A DNA stretch of 22,127 nt, from the NCBI GenBank assembly GCA_041485385.1, contig JBGPJM010000062.1, positions 1 to 22,127 of the forward strand. The letters run 5' to 3'. Every line of letters begins with the position of its first letter. Within the stretch, counting starts at the first letter, position 1. Under the pieces are notes generated by a model. The model was not told the DNA's origin. It saw only the letters and a program-made list of their open reading frames with translations, and did not search any database. Made by a program: the position numbers and the translations under genes. Shown here piece after piece: positions 1 to 6,456 of the stretch. The stretch is from JBGPJM01 sp041485385 (GTDB lineage Bacteria > Planctomycetota > Phycisphaerae > Phycisphaerales > UBA1924).

Positions 1-343
1 AGCATACAGGGCGGGCGGGGGCGCACAAGGGAAATTGGACGGAATTTGGGGAGATTGGGGGTGCAGGAGCGGGGGTGTGGACCCCTCCGATCAGGCCCCC
101 CCTCCCCCGCCTCCCCGGGCGGCGGCCGCGCATGCTCCGGGACCGCTCCCCCGGCCCCTGGCGGCGGCCGCGCACGCTTGGGGACGGCCGGGGGAGGGGG
201 GGGCGGCGGCGGCGCACGCTCGGGGACGCGAGGAACGTCGGCGAGCCGCGCTCAAGCCCGCGCGGGGATGGGCCGATGGTCCCCGGGGACGGGCCCCCCC
301 TCCCCCGGCGGGACCGCCCCCCGCCACCCCGGAGACGAGCGCC
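1..343. repeat. GC-rich region with three imperfect ~42-bp repeats
   Basis: No convincing gene start lies here. The stretch is very G/C-rich, with long G and C runs. Three copies of a core GCGGCGGCSGCGCAYGCTYSGGGAC begin at about 118, 160 and 201, so the period is 41-42 bp. A weaker relative is visible near 10-30. One open frame crosses the region and reads Ala-rich AAAAHA units, but the frame is open because of base composition. The ribosome-binding-like GGAGA before the ATG at 344 marks the true start of the downstream gene. I see no promoter I would defend. Confidence 0.5.
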
Positions 344-1018
344 ATGCCCACGACCTACATCCCCCGCCCCGACGCCGACTTTGATTCCTGGGTCGCGCAC
401 TATTACGCCGCGGCCAAGGTCTGGTGGCTCGGGCACGGGCTGCTCTTCGCCGAGCTGGTGCCGCTGCAGACCGCGCTGTTTGCGTGGCAGGCGGCCTACC
501 CGGCGCACGTCACGGCGCAGGCGGCGGCGGAGTCGGCGCGGGCGGCCAAGGACACGGCCCGGCGGGCGCTCATCCAGCAGATCAGGCCGATCACCAACCG
601 CATCCAGGTCTTTCCGGCCACCACCGACGCCGACCGCGCCACGATCGGGATCACGGTCCGGCAGCCCGGGGGCGGGGGAGTGGCTGCGCCCACTACGCGG
701 CCGCTGGTGGCGGTGGACACGTCGCAGAGATTGCGGCACACGATCCGGTTCGTGGACGAGTCCACGCCGACGCGGCGCGCGCGTCCAAGAGGGGCGCTGG
801 GGGCGGAGATCCGGATGGGGCTGGTGGACGCCGGCTCCGGCGGGGGCGGAGACCCTTCAGGGCTGACATTCCTGGCGCTGGCGACGCGGGGCGCGGCGGT
901 GGCGGAGTTCCCGCAGGAGGCGGGCGGGAAGACGGCGGTGTACGTGCTGCGCTGGGTGGGGCGGGGAGGGGGGGCGGGTCCGTGGAGCGAGGCGTGCTCC
1001 GCGACGGTGGCGGCGTAG
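344..1018 (+). CDS. Planctomycete-type Pro/Ala-rich protein, paralogue of the gene at 10262
   Basis: The product is 224 aa and opens with YIPRPDADFDSW. A helical, Ala-rich middle (about 40-85) is followed by the motifs TIGITV, RPLVAVDTSQRLRHTIRFVDE and STPTRRARP, and then a C-terminal beta-rich segment with VLRWVGRG and GPWSE that looks fibronectin-III-like. It aligns from end to end with the 219-aa product at 10262, which keeps all these motifs. I know of no assigned function. The upstream frame is open, but the ATG at 344 is preferred because the paralogue begins at the same place and a GGAGA precedes it. There is no signal peptide or membrane segment, so it is probably cytoplasmic. It converges on the minus-strand ubiquitin-like operon with a 12-nt gap. 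It has more glycine and longer G runs than its paralogue, notably GGGG segments near 115 and 170. Confidence 0.75.
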   Translation: MPTTYIPRPDADFDSWVAHYYAAAKVWWLGHGLLFAELVPLQTALFAWQAAYPAHVTAQAAAESARAAKDTARRALIQQIRPITNRIQVFPATTDADRATIGITVRQPGGGGVAAPTTRPLVAVDTSQRLRHTIRFVDESTPTRRARPRGALGAEIRMGLVDAGSGGGGDPSGLTFLALATRGAAVAEFPQEAGGKTAVYVLRWVGRGGGAGPWSEACSATVAA

Positions 1019-1030
1019 GCCCGTACCGGA

Positions 1031-1279
1031 CTAGTGCTCGCGATCGCGCGGCGGGTTAGGGTCGTTCCCGGGCGAGATCGTGTCCTTGCTCACGATCCGG
1101 CCATGGATCCCCTGGGTGGTGCGTTCGCCGCCGCCTTGGTTGCGGAGCATGTCGGCGGCGGCTTGGTTGGCCGCCCCCTGCGTGTCGTGGAGGCTGGAGG
1201 CCCGGTCGGAGTCGATCCGCCGGTTCACCCACTGTCCGTCATCGCGACGGTAGACGATGCGATCCTGAGGCTTACTCAT
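1031..1279 (-). CDS. Small DUF2188-like protein
   Basis: The product is 82 aa. The pattern is that of DUF2188 proteins: an N-terminal beta strand followed by DGQWVNRRI, then RASSLHDTQGAANQAAADMLRNQGG, and a C-terminal HGRIVSKDT...GNDPNPPRD. The family is small and of unknown biochemical role. The start at 1279 is supported by AAAGGA about 8 nt upstream. A longer reading of the same frame runs far into the E1 gene and is an overprint. The gene lies 107 nt downstream of the E1 gene on the same strand with no clear terminator between, so it is probably the last gene of the operon. Whether it takes part in ubiquitin-like conjugation cannot be seen from the sequence. Confidence 0.8.
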   Translation of the reverse strand: MSKPQDRIVYRRDDGQWVNRRIDSDRASSLHDTQGAANQAAADMLRNQGGGERTTQGIHGRIVSKDTISPGNDPNPPRDREH

Positions 1280-1386
1280 CTGAAGATTCCTTTCAACAGA
1301 ATGGCCACAAGAGCCACGAGAAGAATATGCGGGAGACCGTCCCTCCGGGCCTGCGGCACCGCGCCCGCGGCATGCGCTCCGGTCGG

Positions 1387-2250
1387 TTACGTGGCGACCG
1401 GCTTGAAGTACCTCTCCACCTCTGCGCCGACCCCTGCACCCCAGAGACCTCTGCACAGCCAGCACTGGTTGTTCTCGGGCCGGGCCCTGACGGTCGTCTT
1501 GCCGCTCTCGCCGTAGTACCGCAGGCACGAGTTCGGCTGCCGCAGCCCGGTGATGAGAGCCATCAGCTCCATCATGCCCGCCGACGCGACGACGCCGTTG
1601 ATGGGGATGACCGACGGACCAGACCGGTCCAGGTCCGCCTCGTCCACGCCGTAGATCTTCTTCCGGGTCCGTCGCTGCTCCGGCGTCTCTAACTCCCGAT
1701 TGGCCTCGTGCACGTCCAGTTCGCCGTGACAGAGGGGACACCCGCCGGACTCGGTCATGCAGATCACGTGCCCCCCGTAGGAGAGCGGTGGCCCCGGGAT
1801 CACGTCCGACGCCAAATCCAGGTAAGTCCGGCGATACGCGGCGCAGGCCTCGATCAGGAAGAGCCGTGCCGCCGCAGAGTCGACGCACCCGACGACGTAG
1901 TCCGCCCCCTTGATCGCGGACAGCCCGGCGGCCGAGATGATCGACTCCCTGACCTCGCGGATGATGATCGTCGGGTCCACCCCTGACACGATGCGCCGCC
2001 CGAGGTCCACCTTGTGTAGCTTCCCCTCCTCGTCCGAATGCCAGAGGCAGAGATAGCGGTTCCGGTTGGTGTTCGAGATAAACTCGAAGTCCACGAGGGT
2101 TACTCCACCAACTCCCAGCGACGCCAGCTCGTGGACGACGAAGGTGCCGAGGCCCCCAACGCCGCACACAAGAACATGGGCGCCACGGAGCCGGCGCTGC
2201 CCCTCTTTCCCGAAGAGCCGCTCCTGTCTTTCAGATCGGTCCGCTGTCAT
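1387..2250 (-). CDS. ThiF/MoeB/E1-type ubiquitin-like activating enzyme
   Basis: The product is 287 aa. E1-like enzymes adenylate the C-terminus of a ubiquitin-like protein using ATP and may then form a thioester. Visible motifs are the nucleotide-binding loop GVGGLG (30-35), the acidic residue D54 in LVDFEF, the SNTNRNRYL arginine segment (59-67), K80, and CVD (122-124). Two Cys pairs, CPLC (171-174) and CWLC (263-266), probably bind zinc. The helix PINGVVASAGMMELMA (216-231) is typical of the family. Non-zinc cysteines that could carry a thioester include C122, C136, C165 and C242, and none can be assigned. Its start overlaps the end of the JAB gene by 20 nt, indicating translational coupling. 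It is a stand-alone E1 without a fused E2. It could instead belong to a sulfur-carrier pathway, but the JAB and Ubl-E2 neighbours argue for conjugation. Confidence 0.9.
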   Translation of the reverse strand: MTADRSERQERLFGKEGQRRLRGAHVLVCGVGGLGTFVVHELASLGVGGVTLVDFEFISNTNRNRYLCLWHSDEEGKLHKVDLGRRIVSGVDPTIIIREVRESIISAAGLSAIKGADYVVGCVDSAAARLFLIEACAAYRRTYLDLASDVIPGPPLSYGGHVICMTESGGCPLCHGELDVHEANRELETPEQRRTRKKIYGVDEADLDRSGPSVIPINGVVASAGMMELMALITGLRQPNSCLRYYGESGKTTVRARPENNQCWLCRGLWGAGVGAEVERYFKPVAT

Positions 2251-2776
2251 CGATGCTCTCCCAGTTGTTGATCGTGTAGCCGGTCGGGCGCATGCCGCGG
2301 TCGCCGACGTGTAGTTCGGTCACCGGCACGTGGGCCGCCGGGCCATCGACCCAGGCGACCGCGTCGAAGCTATCGGGCGCAACAACCACCGCCGCGTAGG
2401 GGCGGCCCTTCAACCGCCACCACACGTGCGGGACGAACTCCCTGAAACCGCTGAGGTCGCTCCATGAGAAGGACGCGCGGGGGGAGCCCGGGTGCGAGTG
2501 GAACTCAATCAGCGACGCGTTCAGATCGTGGGCCCGCTTGATCACCATGCCGCGGCACGCGTCGGTCAACTCCAGATACACCGGCGAGCGCACCTCGAAC
2601 CACTCCGGCCCAAGGAGGATCAGCTCCACGGCTCGGAAGGTGGCCCCCTCTCCGCCGCGCTCGGTGCGGGCAAGCACGAACGCTGCTTCCTCGTACCGGC
2701 CGCGTACGGGCAGGAGGTGGGGGAGCAGGCGGCCGTGCATGCCGGCGTCGAGCGCGATGGTCACGCGCGCGCCCAC
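2231..2776 (-). CDS. JAMM/JAB (Mov34/MPN) metallopeptidase, predicted deubiquitinase-like
   Basis: The product is 181 aa. The JAMM zinc site is complete: a glutamate in YEEAAF (E30), then HSHPG (H93, H95), S104 and D107 in SFSWSD, matching E...HxHP-x7-S-x2-D. Such peptidases cut after ubiquitin-like domains, either to mature precursors or to remove them from targets. The start is GTG at 2776. It sits directly against the TAA stop of the Ubl-E2 gene (2777-2779), a zero-gap junction that suggests coupled translation, and the 3' end overlaps the E1 gene. In this operon an obvious inferred substrate is the upstream Ubl-E2 fusion, which has Arg-Arg-Gly at the domain border (104-106). Confidence 0.9.
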   Translation of the reverse strand: MGARVTIALDAGMHGRLLPHLLPVRGRYEEAAFVLARTERGGEGATFRAVELILLGPEWFEVRSPVYLELTDACRGMVIKRAHDLNASLIEFHSHPGSPRASFSWSDLSGFREFVPHVWWRLKGRPYAAVVVAPDSFDAVAWVDGPAAHVPVTELHVGDRGMRPTGYTINNWESIDDSGPI

Positions 2777-3490
2777 TTACGACCCCTCCGCGAAGCGCCC
2801 GAGGAGGGCGACGATGACGCTGCGGAGGTTGGAGCCGCCGGTGACGGTGAGAGCAGGCTTCCAAGTCTGCTCGTTGATCTGGACGGAGAGCTTCCCCCAC
2901 GAGCCCGGAAAGGGCACGGGTTCCCCGACCGTGTCCGCGTAGTCGCCGGGTAGGTTGCCGCCGCGCCTGAGCCCGGTAGGCACGTACAGACCGTAGGGGG
3001 GTGTCGCCGGATACCCGGGGGGAATTAAGAGCACGAGGTCGTTGACGGACGGGGACCACTCGCCGCCAATCTTCTCCTTGGGGAAGAGCACCCAGTCACC
3101 GCTGCGAGCGACCGCGGGGTGATGTCGGCGGAGATGGTCGATCTCGGCGTCGATCCGCTCGGATCGCGCCAGGCCGCGCCTGAAGGTAACGCGGCGGCAG
3201 AAGCTCTCGCCGGGGGTAACTTCGATCGGCTGGCCCGGCGCGATCGCGCGCTCGTTGTTGTGCTGGTCGATCATCAGGACGCCGAGCGACGCCGGGAACC
3301 CCCCGAGCTGGGCGATCTGCTCCAGCGTGATCGTCGGCTCATTCCACGGGTGCATCGTCCCCTCGACGTTGACGCACCGGGGGGGGCCATGTCCATGGTC
3401 ATCGTGGCCGTGATCGCCCCCGCCGCCACCGGGCCCACCCCCCTCATGCCCGTGCCCGTCGCCCTCATTGTTGTGATTCTGCTGTTCCAT
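2777..3490 (-). CDS. Ubiquitin-like domain fused to prokaryotic E2-like domain
   Basis: The product is 237 aa. Residues 5-38 are a His/Gly/Asp-rich low-complexity tail. Residues about 39-106 (VNVEGTMHPWNEPTITLEQIAQLGG...) match the bacterial multi-ubiquitin pattern: a short beta hairpin, HPW, the TITLEQIAQLGG helix, and a final strand ending RVTFRRG. Residues about 107-237 resemble the prokaryotic E2 family E: DWVLFPKE, SVNDLVLLIPPGYPATPP, GLYV, and a terminal TWKP...LRSVIVALLGRF helix. The only cysteines are C39 and C98, both in the ubiquitin-like part, so the E2-like half has none. The start is well supported by AAGGAG 9 nt upstream. This is the first gene of the operon, with the JAB peptidase following immediately. 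The fusion may act in cis or be cut after G106. Domain identity is by recognition, not search. Confidence 0.82.
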   Translation of the reverse strand: MEQQNHNNEGDGHGHEGGGPGGGGGDHGHDDHGHGPPRCVNVEGTMHPWNEPTITLEQIAQLGGFPASLGVLMIDQHNNERAIAPGQPIEVTPGESFCRRVTFRRGLARSERIDAEIDHLRRHHPAVARSGDWVLFPKEKIGGEWSPSVNDLVLLIPPGYPATPPYGLYVPTGLRRGGNLPGDYADTVGEPVPFPGSWGKLSVQINEQTWKPALTVTGGSNLRSVIVALLGRFAEGS

Positions 3491-3557
3491 CGAGAAGACT
3501 CCTTATCCTGCAATCCATCAGTTCAAAGGGCCCGTTAGGCCCAAGCCCGCGTTCCCC

Positions 3558-3798
3558 CGGGCCGCGCTGCCCTCTAAAGGGTTATGCGAAGTCCCGTCAC
3601 ACCTAGCCCCCCGCACCGCGAGGCCTCCTTGATCCCCCAGAGGGTTATACGAATGCCCGTTACACCCACCCCGTACCGCGCCGGGTCTCGCTCCGCCAGC
3701 CAAGGGGTGATACGAACGCTCGCCACACCGGCCCGCCGCGAGTCAAGCGCCCGAGTCGTGCGGTCGAGGGTTATGCACGGTCGCCTTATCCCCCATCC
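3558..3798 (-). repeat. Four-unit tandem array with exact 63-bp period upstream of the ubiquitin-like operon
   Basis: A conserved 20-nt core recurs at 3582-3601, 3645-3664, 3708-3727 and 3771-3790, exactly 63 bp apart each time. On the minus strand the cores read TGTGACGGGACTTCGCATAA, TGTAACGGGCATTCGTATAA, TGTGGCGAGCGTTCGTATCA and a weaker GATAAGGCGACCGTGCATAA. ACCC follows each except where noted by drift. The sequence between cores is poorly conserved. 63 bp is close to six turns of B-DNA, so bound proteins would sit on one face of the helix. The array lies between the two divergent operons and points towards the Ubl-E2 start. The minus strand also reads as 21-residue units, but no gene start supports coding. 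It is not a CRISPR, because the repeats are degenerate. Confidence 0.8.
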
Positions 3799-3888
3799 AA
3801 CGGTCGCCTCGCCACGGTGAGCCACCGAAGAGGACTTGTAGGACAGCCCCACGGGTCCGATACCCCCTTCAGCCAGAGGTTCCACACC

Positions 3889-3908
3889 TGTAACGGTCCC
3901 GCGTATAA
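3889..3908 (+). promoter_or_regulatory. Oriented site TGTAACGG-N5-CGTATAA upstream of sigma factor operon
   Basis: The site matches all 15 defined positions of the repeat core at 3645-3664, in the opposite orientation, and lies 41 nt before the sigma factor start. Each copy therefore points at its own operon. AAC and CGTA recall ECF-type -35 and -10 elements, but the gap between them is only about 7 nt instead of about 16. It may thus be an activator/repressor site or an unusual promoter. Confidence 0.6.
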
Positions 3909-3949
3909 GATGTCGAGCAAGAAGACGTTGAATCGGGGAAAACGGCACG

Positions 3950-4618
3950 ATGCCCGATGGACCCGAGCACACCGACCTCGACCATGACCTCACGCTGAAA
4001 CTGTGGGGCGGCGATGACACCGCCAAGGCCGAGCTTTTGCACGCTTGGGGCGTCGTCGTCGAGAAGGCGATCCGCAAGGCCTATCCGGCCCTGAAGGGAG
4101 ATGATCCAGAGGATGTGGTGGCAGAAGGGATCCAACGCTTCTGGCTTTGGCGCGACAAGTACGACCCCAATGTAGCCTCCATCATGACGATGCTCTATAT
4201 GTTCGCGGAGCAGGTTGCGATTGAACGTCGGACAGGGAAGCTCAACTGGCAGCGCCAGCAGATCCGGGAGCGCGGGGTCGATGCTGACTTTTTCGAGCGG
4301 GTCAAAGCTCGGCCGGAGCTGCCCGAACCACCAGACGACGCGGGCCCCAAGCAGTCCCCTTTTCAGAGGCAGTTGGCCGAGTGTTTCTCCAAGCTACCGG
4401 CCTTGCAGCAAGACATTCTTCAGGCGTACGGCGACGCGGGTCACTACCCATTGGATGCTACTGCCTTGGGAATCGAGCTTGGCAAGAAGTACAAAGATGG
4501 CTCACCGATTCCAGGCGGGACGATCCGGGGCTACAAATCTCGCGCGTGGGAAACGCTCGACCTCTGTATGAAGAAAAAGAACTTCGACCTAGAGGCAATG
4601 GGCTATTTCGATGAATGA
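3950..4618 (+). CDS. Sigma-70 family (ECF-like) RNA polymerase sigma factor
   Basis: The product is 222 aa. Region 2 is visible at about 30-104: a helix HAWGVVVEKAIRKAYPAL, then DDPEDVVAEGIQRFWLWRDKYD, equivalent to the core-binding DxxQEVF helix, and a following helix ending in IERRTGK. A linker rich in Pro and acidic residues (115-140) leads to region 4 (about 142-208), with FSKLPALQQDILQAYGD and a helix-turn-helix ending in PGGTIRGYKSRAWETL. The spacing inside region 4 is longer than usual, with the insert KKYKDGSPIP. The gene heads a three-gene operon, and its stop overlaps the next start in ATGAATGA. The shared upstream site suggests that it may regulate itself and the divergent ubiquitin-like operon. 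Base composition is visibly less GC-rich than in flanking genes, consistent with transfer. Confidence 0.8.
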   Translation: MPDGPEHTDLDHDLTLKLWGGDDTAKAELLHAWGVVVEKAIRKAYPALKGDDPEDVVAEGIQRFWLWRDKYDPNVASIMTMLYMFAEQVAIERRTGKLNWQRQQIRERGVDADFFERVKARPELPEPPDDAGPKQSPFQRQLAECFSKLPALQQDILQAYGDAGHYPLDATALGIELGKKYKDGSPIPGGTIRGYKSRAWETLDLCMKKKNFDLEAMGYFDE

Positions 4619-4979
4619 AAAGAACCCCCAAATGCGGCGTGATTCCCTTCTCCGTCGGGCACTGGTCCCGAAGGGGTTCCGACCGACGAAGGTCGAGGAC
4701 ATCGAGAAGATGCTCCGCGCCATTGGACAGGAGCCGATGACCGACGAGAAGCTGCAGAGGATGCTCCGAAAGATCGAGGGACGGGAACCCATTTTCCCAG
4801 AGAGCGATGCAGAACCACCGATCGATTCGTCTGAGCTCAGTGCGGAGGAGAAGGAGCTTGTGGCACACTACCGAGCGCACAACAAGCAGCTTCCTCCTGA
4901 CCTAGCCAACAAGGTAAAGGCGATGGAGAACCGAGCGGCGCAACCCCCCCCGATAGATGAGCCAGGAAATGGCGGGTGA
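4611..4979 (+). CDS. Unknown 122-aa charged protein between sigma factor and ImmA/IrrE
   Basis: I do not recognise this protein. It is hydrophilic and mostly helical. One segment, TKVEDIEKMLRAIGQEPMTDEKLQRMLRKIEG (26-57), contains two similar helices. A second helix, SAEEKELVAHYRAHN, follows near 80, and the C-terminus is Pro-rich. There is no cysteine, signal peptide or membrane span. The start overlaps the sigma gene by 8 nt, and the end overlaps the ImmA/IrrE gene by 23 nt, so all three are probably made in fixed proportion. By analogy with ImmA-type proteases, which cleave a repressor or anti-factor, this small protein is a natural candidate for the protease target or an anti-sigma factor. 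That role is inference only. Confidence 0.75.
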   Translation: MNEKNPQMRRDSLLRRALVPKGFRPTKVEDIEKMLRAIGQEPMTDEKLQRMLRKIEGREPIFPESDAEPPIDSSELSAEEKELVAHYRAHNKQLPPDLANKVKAMENRAAQPPPIDEPGNGG

Positions 4980-5853
4980 GTCCAACTGGAAACTGCTTCA
5001 GGCCGCGCGGGATGCGGCGCTCGCGAAGGGCGAAGAGATTGCACGCATCTACGGCTACCGAACGGCGCCGGTCGATCCGTTTGCAATCGTGCACGCGGAG
5101 CGCGAGCAAATCCATGCTGAGGGTGACGATTTTCGTGATTGCTTCGATGGCCGCCTGAGTTTTCATGGCGGCCGCTTCCTTTTGCTATACAACACCAAGT
5201 ACGACGCGTGGCCGAGACAAAGCGCCCACCATCCGAAGGTGCGATTCACAGTCGCCCATGAGCTTGGTCACTTCTACCTGGATCGCCATCGGGCCTTCCT
5301 TGTGAAGCGGCGACAACCCCTCGGGTTTGTCACCGAGTTCGAGACGGACCAGGAGATCGAACGTCAGGCAGATTCCTTCGCTGCAGGCCTTCTGATGCCG
5401 AAGTACCTCGTAGCACCTCGCATCAACTGCGATCTGGAGATTACCCTCGACGGTATCAAGCAAGCAGCCGGCATCTTCGATGTCAGCCTCACGAGCATGA
5501 TGGTTCGGTGGACCCAACTGTCCGATTTTCCGACGGCAACACTCTGCGTTCGCGGTGGCCGAATCCAATGGGGATTCGTTTCGGAGCGATTCCGCCTGAG
5601 CGGGCTATGGCGTGCGCGACGATCCGCCGCCGTCTCTAGCTCGGACGCTCGCGCTTTCATCCAACTCGAGCCATCGTTCTCGCACTTCCGCCAAGACGCG
5701 GGGACCGGCTATGCGAGCCAGTGGCTTGACGGTGATGTCGAGCGCTTATCGGTACAGGAGTTCTACGTGGTCATTCCCTATAGCCAGAGCATGATGGTCT
5801 TCCTGAGGGCAGACGAAGACGATCTGCCCGCGCGGTTCGAAGATGATGAGTAA
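4957..5853 (+). CDS. ImmA/IrrE family zinc metallopeptidase
   Basis: The product is 298 aa. The N-terminal helix (about 10-33) and VDPFAIVHAER are typical of the family. The zinc site is FTVAHELGHFYLDRH (HELGH at 101-105), and the downstream helix EIERQADSFAAGLLMPK (133-149) supplies the third metal ligand and the FAxxLLMP signature. The C-terminal third (about 195-298) is a less conserved domain. ImmA-type members cleave repressors and IrrE-type members cleave DdrO, in each case to switch on responses to DNA damage or stress. Start choice is uncertain: ATG at 4957 gives the full frame, and the in-frame ATG at 4969 is possible. Neither has an ideal ribosome-binding site. It is the last gene of the operon with the sigma factor. 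Confidence 0.88.
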   Translation: MSQEMAGESNWKLLQAARDAALAKGEEIARIYGYRTAPVDPFAIVHAEREQIHAEGDDFRDCFDGRLSFHGGRFLLLYNTKYDAWPRQSAHHPKVRFTVAHELGHFYLDRHRAFLVKRRQPLGFVTEFETDQEIERQADSFAAGLLMPKYLVAPRINCDLEITLDGIKQAAGIFDVSLTSMMVRWTQLSDFPTATLCVRGGRIQWGFVSERFRLSGLWRARRSAAVSSSDARAFIQLEPSFSHFRQDAGTGYASQWLDGDVERLSVQEFYVVIPYSQSMMVFLRADEDDLPARFEDDE

Positions 5854-5864
5854 GTGCGTGGCGC

Positions 5865-6000
5865 GTGCGGCCGCCCACACCCCGGCCAGCGGCGAATTGT
5901 ACAGGTTCCGTGACGACCGACGCCGCGGGAGGGGGGGCGTCGCCGTGCGCGTCGGCAGTCGCCGCAATGCTCCGCCGACCGGGGTGCGGGCTCGCTGTGC
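5865..6000 (+). repeat. Left copy of an inverted ~136-bp repeat pair
   Basis: The first 39 nt (5865-5903) match the reverse complement of 6258-6296 at 32 of 39 positions without gaps, including an unbroken 15-nt stretch GCGGCGAATTGTACA. A second block, 5944-6000, matches the reverse complement of the right copy at 44 of 57 positions at nearly the same offset (40 versus 41 nt). The conserved length and spacing show that the whole ~136 bp is one repeat unit. It begins 12 nt after the ImmA/IrrE stop. I see no gene in it. Confidence 0.75.
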
Positions 6001-6159
6001 CGCTGCGGGCTGCGGGCTTGAGCGGTTCAACGGATCGTGATATCCTGAATCGCCCCCTCGGAGGGCGGCCACGAAACCAGACGGTCGCGCCCGGCCCGCC
6101 GCCACTCCGGATGGGCCGGCGCGTCCGCCCGGCCGGGCCGGGGGGCTTCCCCTCCACCT

Positions 6160-6296
6160 GCACACCGAGCCCGTGCTCCTGTCGGCGGAGCAGGACGGCG
6201 ACTCCGGGCGCGCTCAGGGGCCGCCCGCCGTCGGCCCGCGTGGTCCGTCGCTCTCCATGTACAATTCGCCGCCGGCAGGAGCATGGGCGGTCGAAC
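6160..6296 (-). repeat. Right copy of the inverted ~136-bp repeat pair
   Basis: This is the inverted partner of the copy at 5865-6000. The ~160-nt spacer between them (6001-6159) is GC-rich and holds several small palindromes, for example CGCCCCCTCGGAGGGCG near 6050. The pair could be a MITE-like unit or a REP-type doublet. No clear target duplication was found outside the arms. The rest of 5854-6456 holds no gene I can support. Confidence 0.75.
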
Positions 6297-6394
6297 GGGC
6301 GGGGTCGTGGGTGAGCACACGCGGGAAAAAGGGGCTGTTGAGTGAGGCGCAGACCGTTGTAGAGGTTCTCGATGAGCTAACTCCAAAAACACAA

Positions 6395-6414
6395 CCAGCC
6401 GCGTTGGCGGCTGG
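6395..6414 (-). terminator. Intrinsic terminator for the membrane protein gene at 6457
   Basis: CCAGCCGC-GTTG-GCGGCTGG forms an 8-bp GC stem with a 4-nt loop. On the minus strand it is followed by TTGTGTTTTTGG. It lies about 43 nt past the stop at 6457. Confidence 0.75.
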
Positions 6415-6456
6415 AGGCTTGCGGGGCGGCAAGGGGTGGGGCAGGTGGGGTGGCGT

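Noticed and set aside
1031..2167. 378-codon minus-strand frame
   Set aside because: Only its last 82 codons form a real gene (DUF2188-like). The upstream part overprints the E1 gene and is Arg/Gly-rich noise.
3558..3798. CRISPR array
   Set aside because: Repeats are degenerate, only a 20-nt core is shared, and no cas genes are nearby.
3889..3908. Sigma-54 promoter
   Set aside because: The geometry is short enough, but the required GG and GC dinucleotides at -24 and -12 are not in place.
3574..4077. Minus-strand frame with 21-residue repeats
   Set aside because: It begins inside the antisense of the sigma factor without a start signal. The periodicity is explained by the 63-bp DNA repeat, though decayed coding origin is kept as an alternative in the findings.
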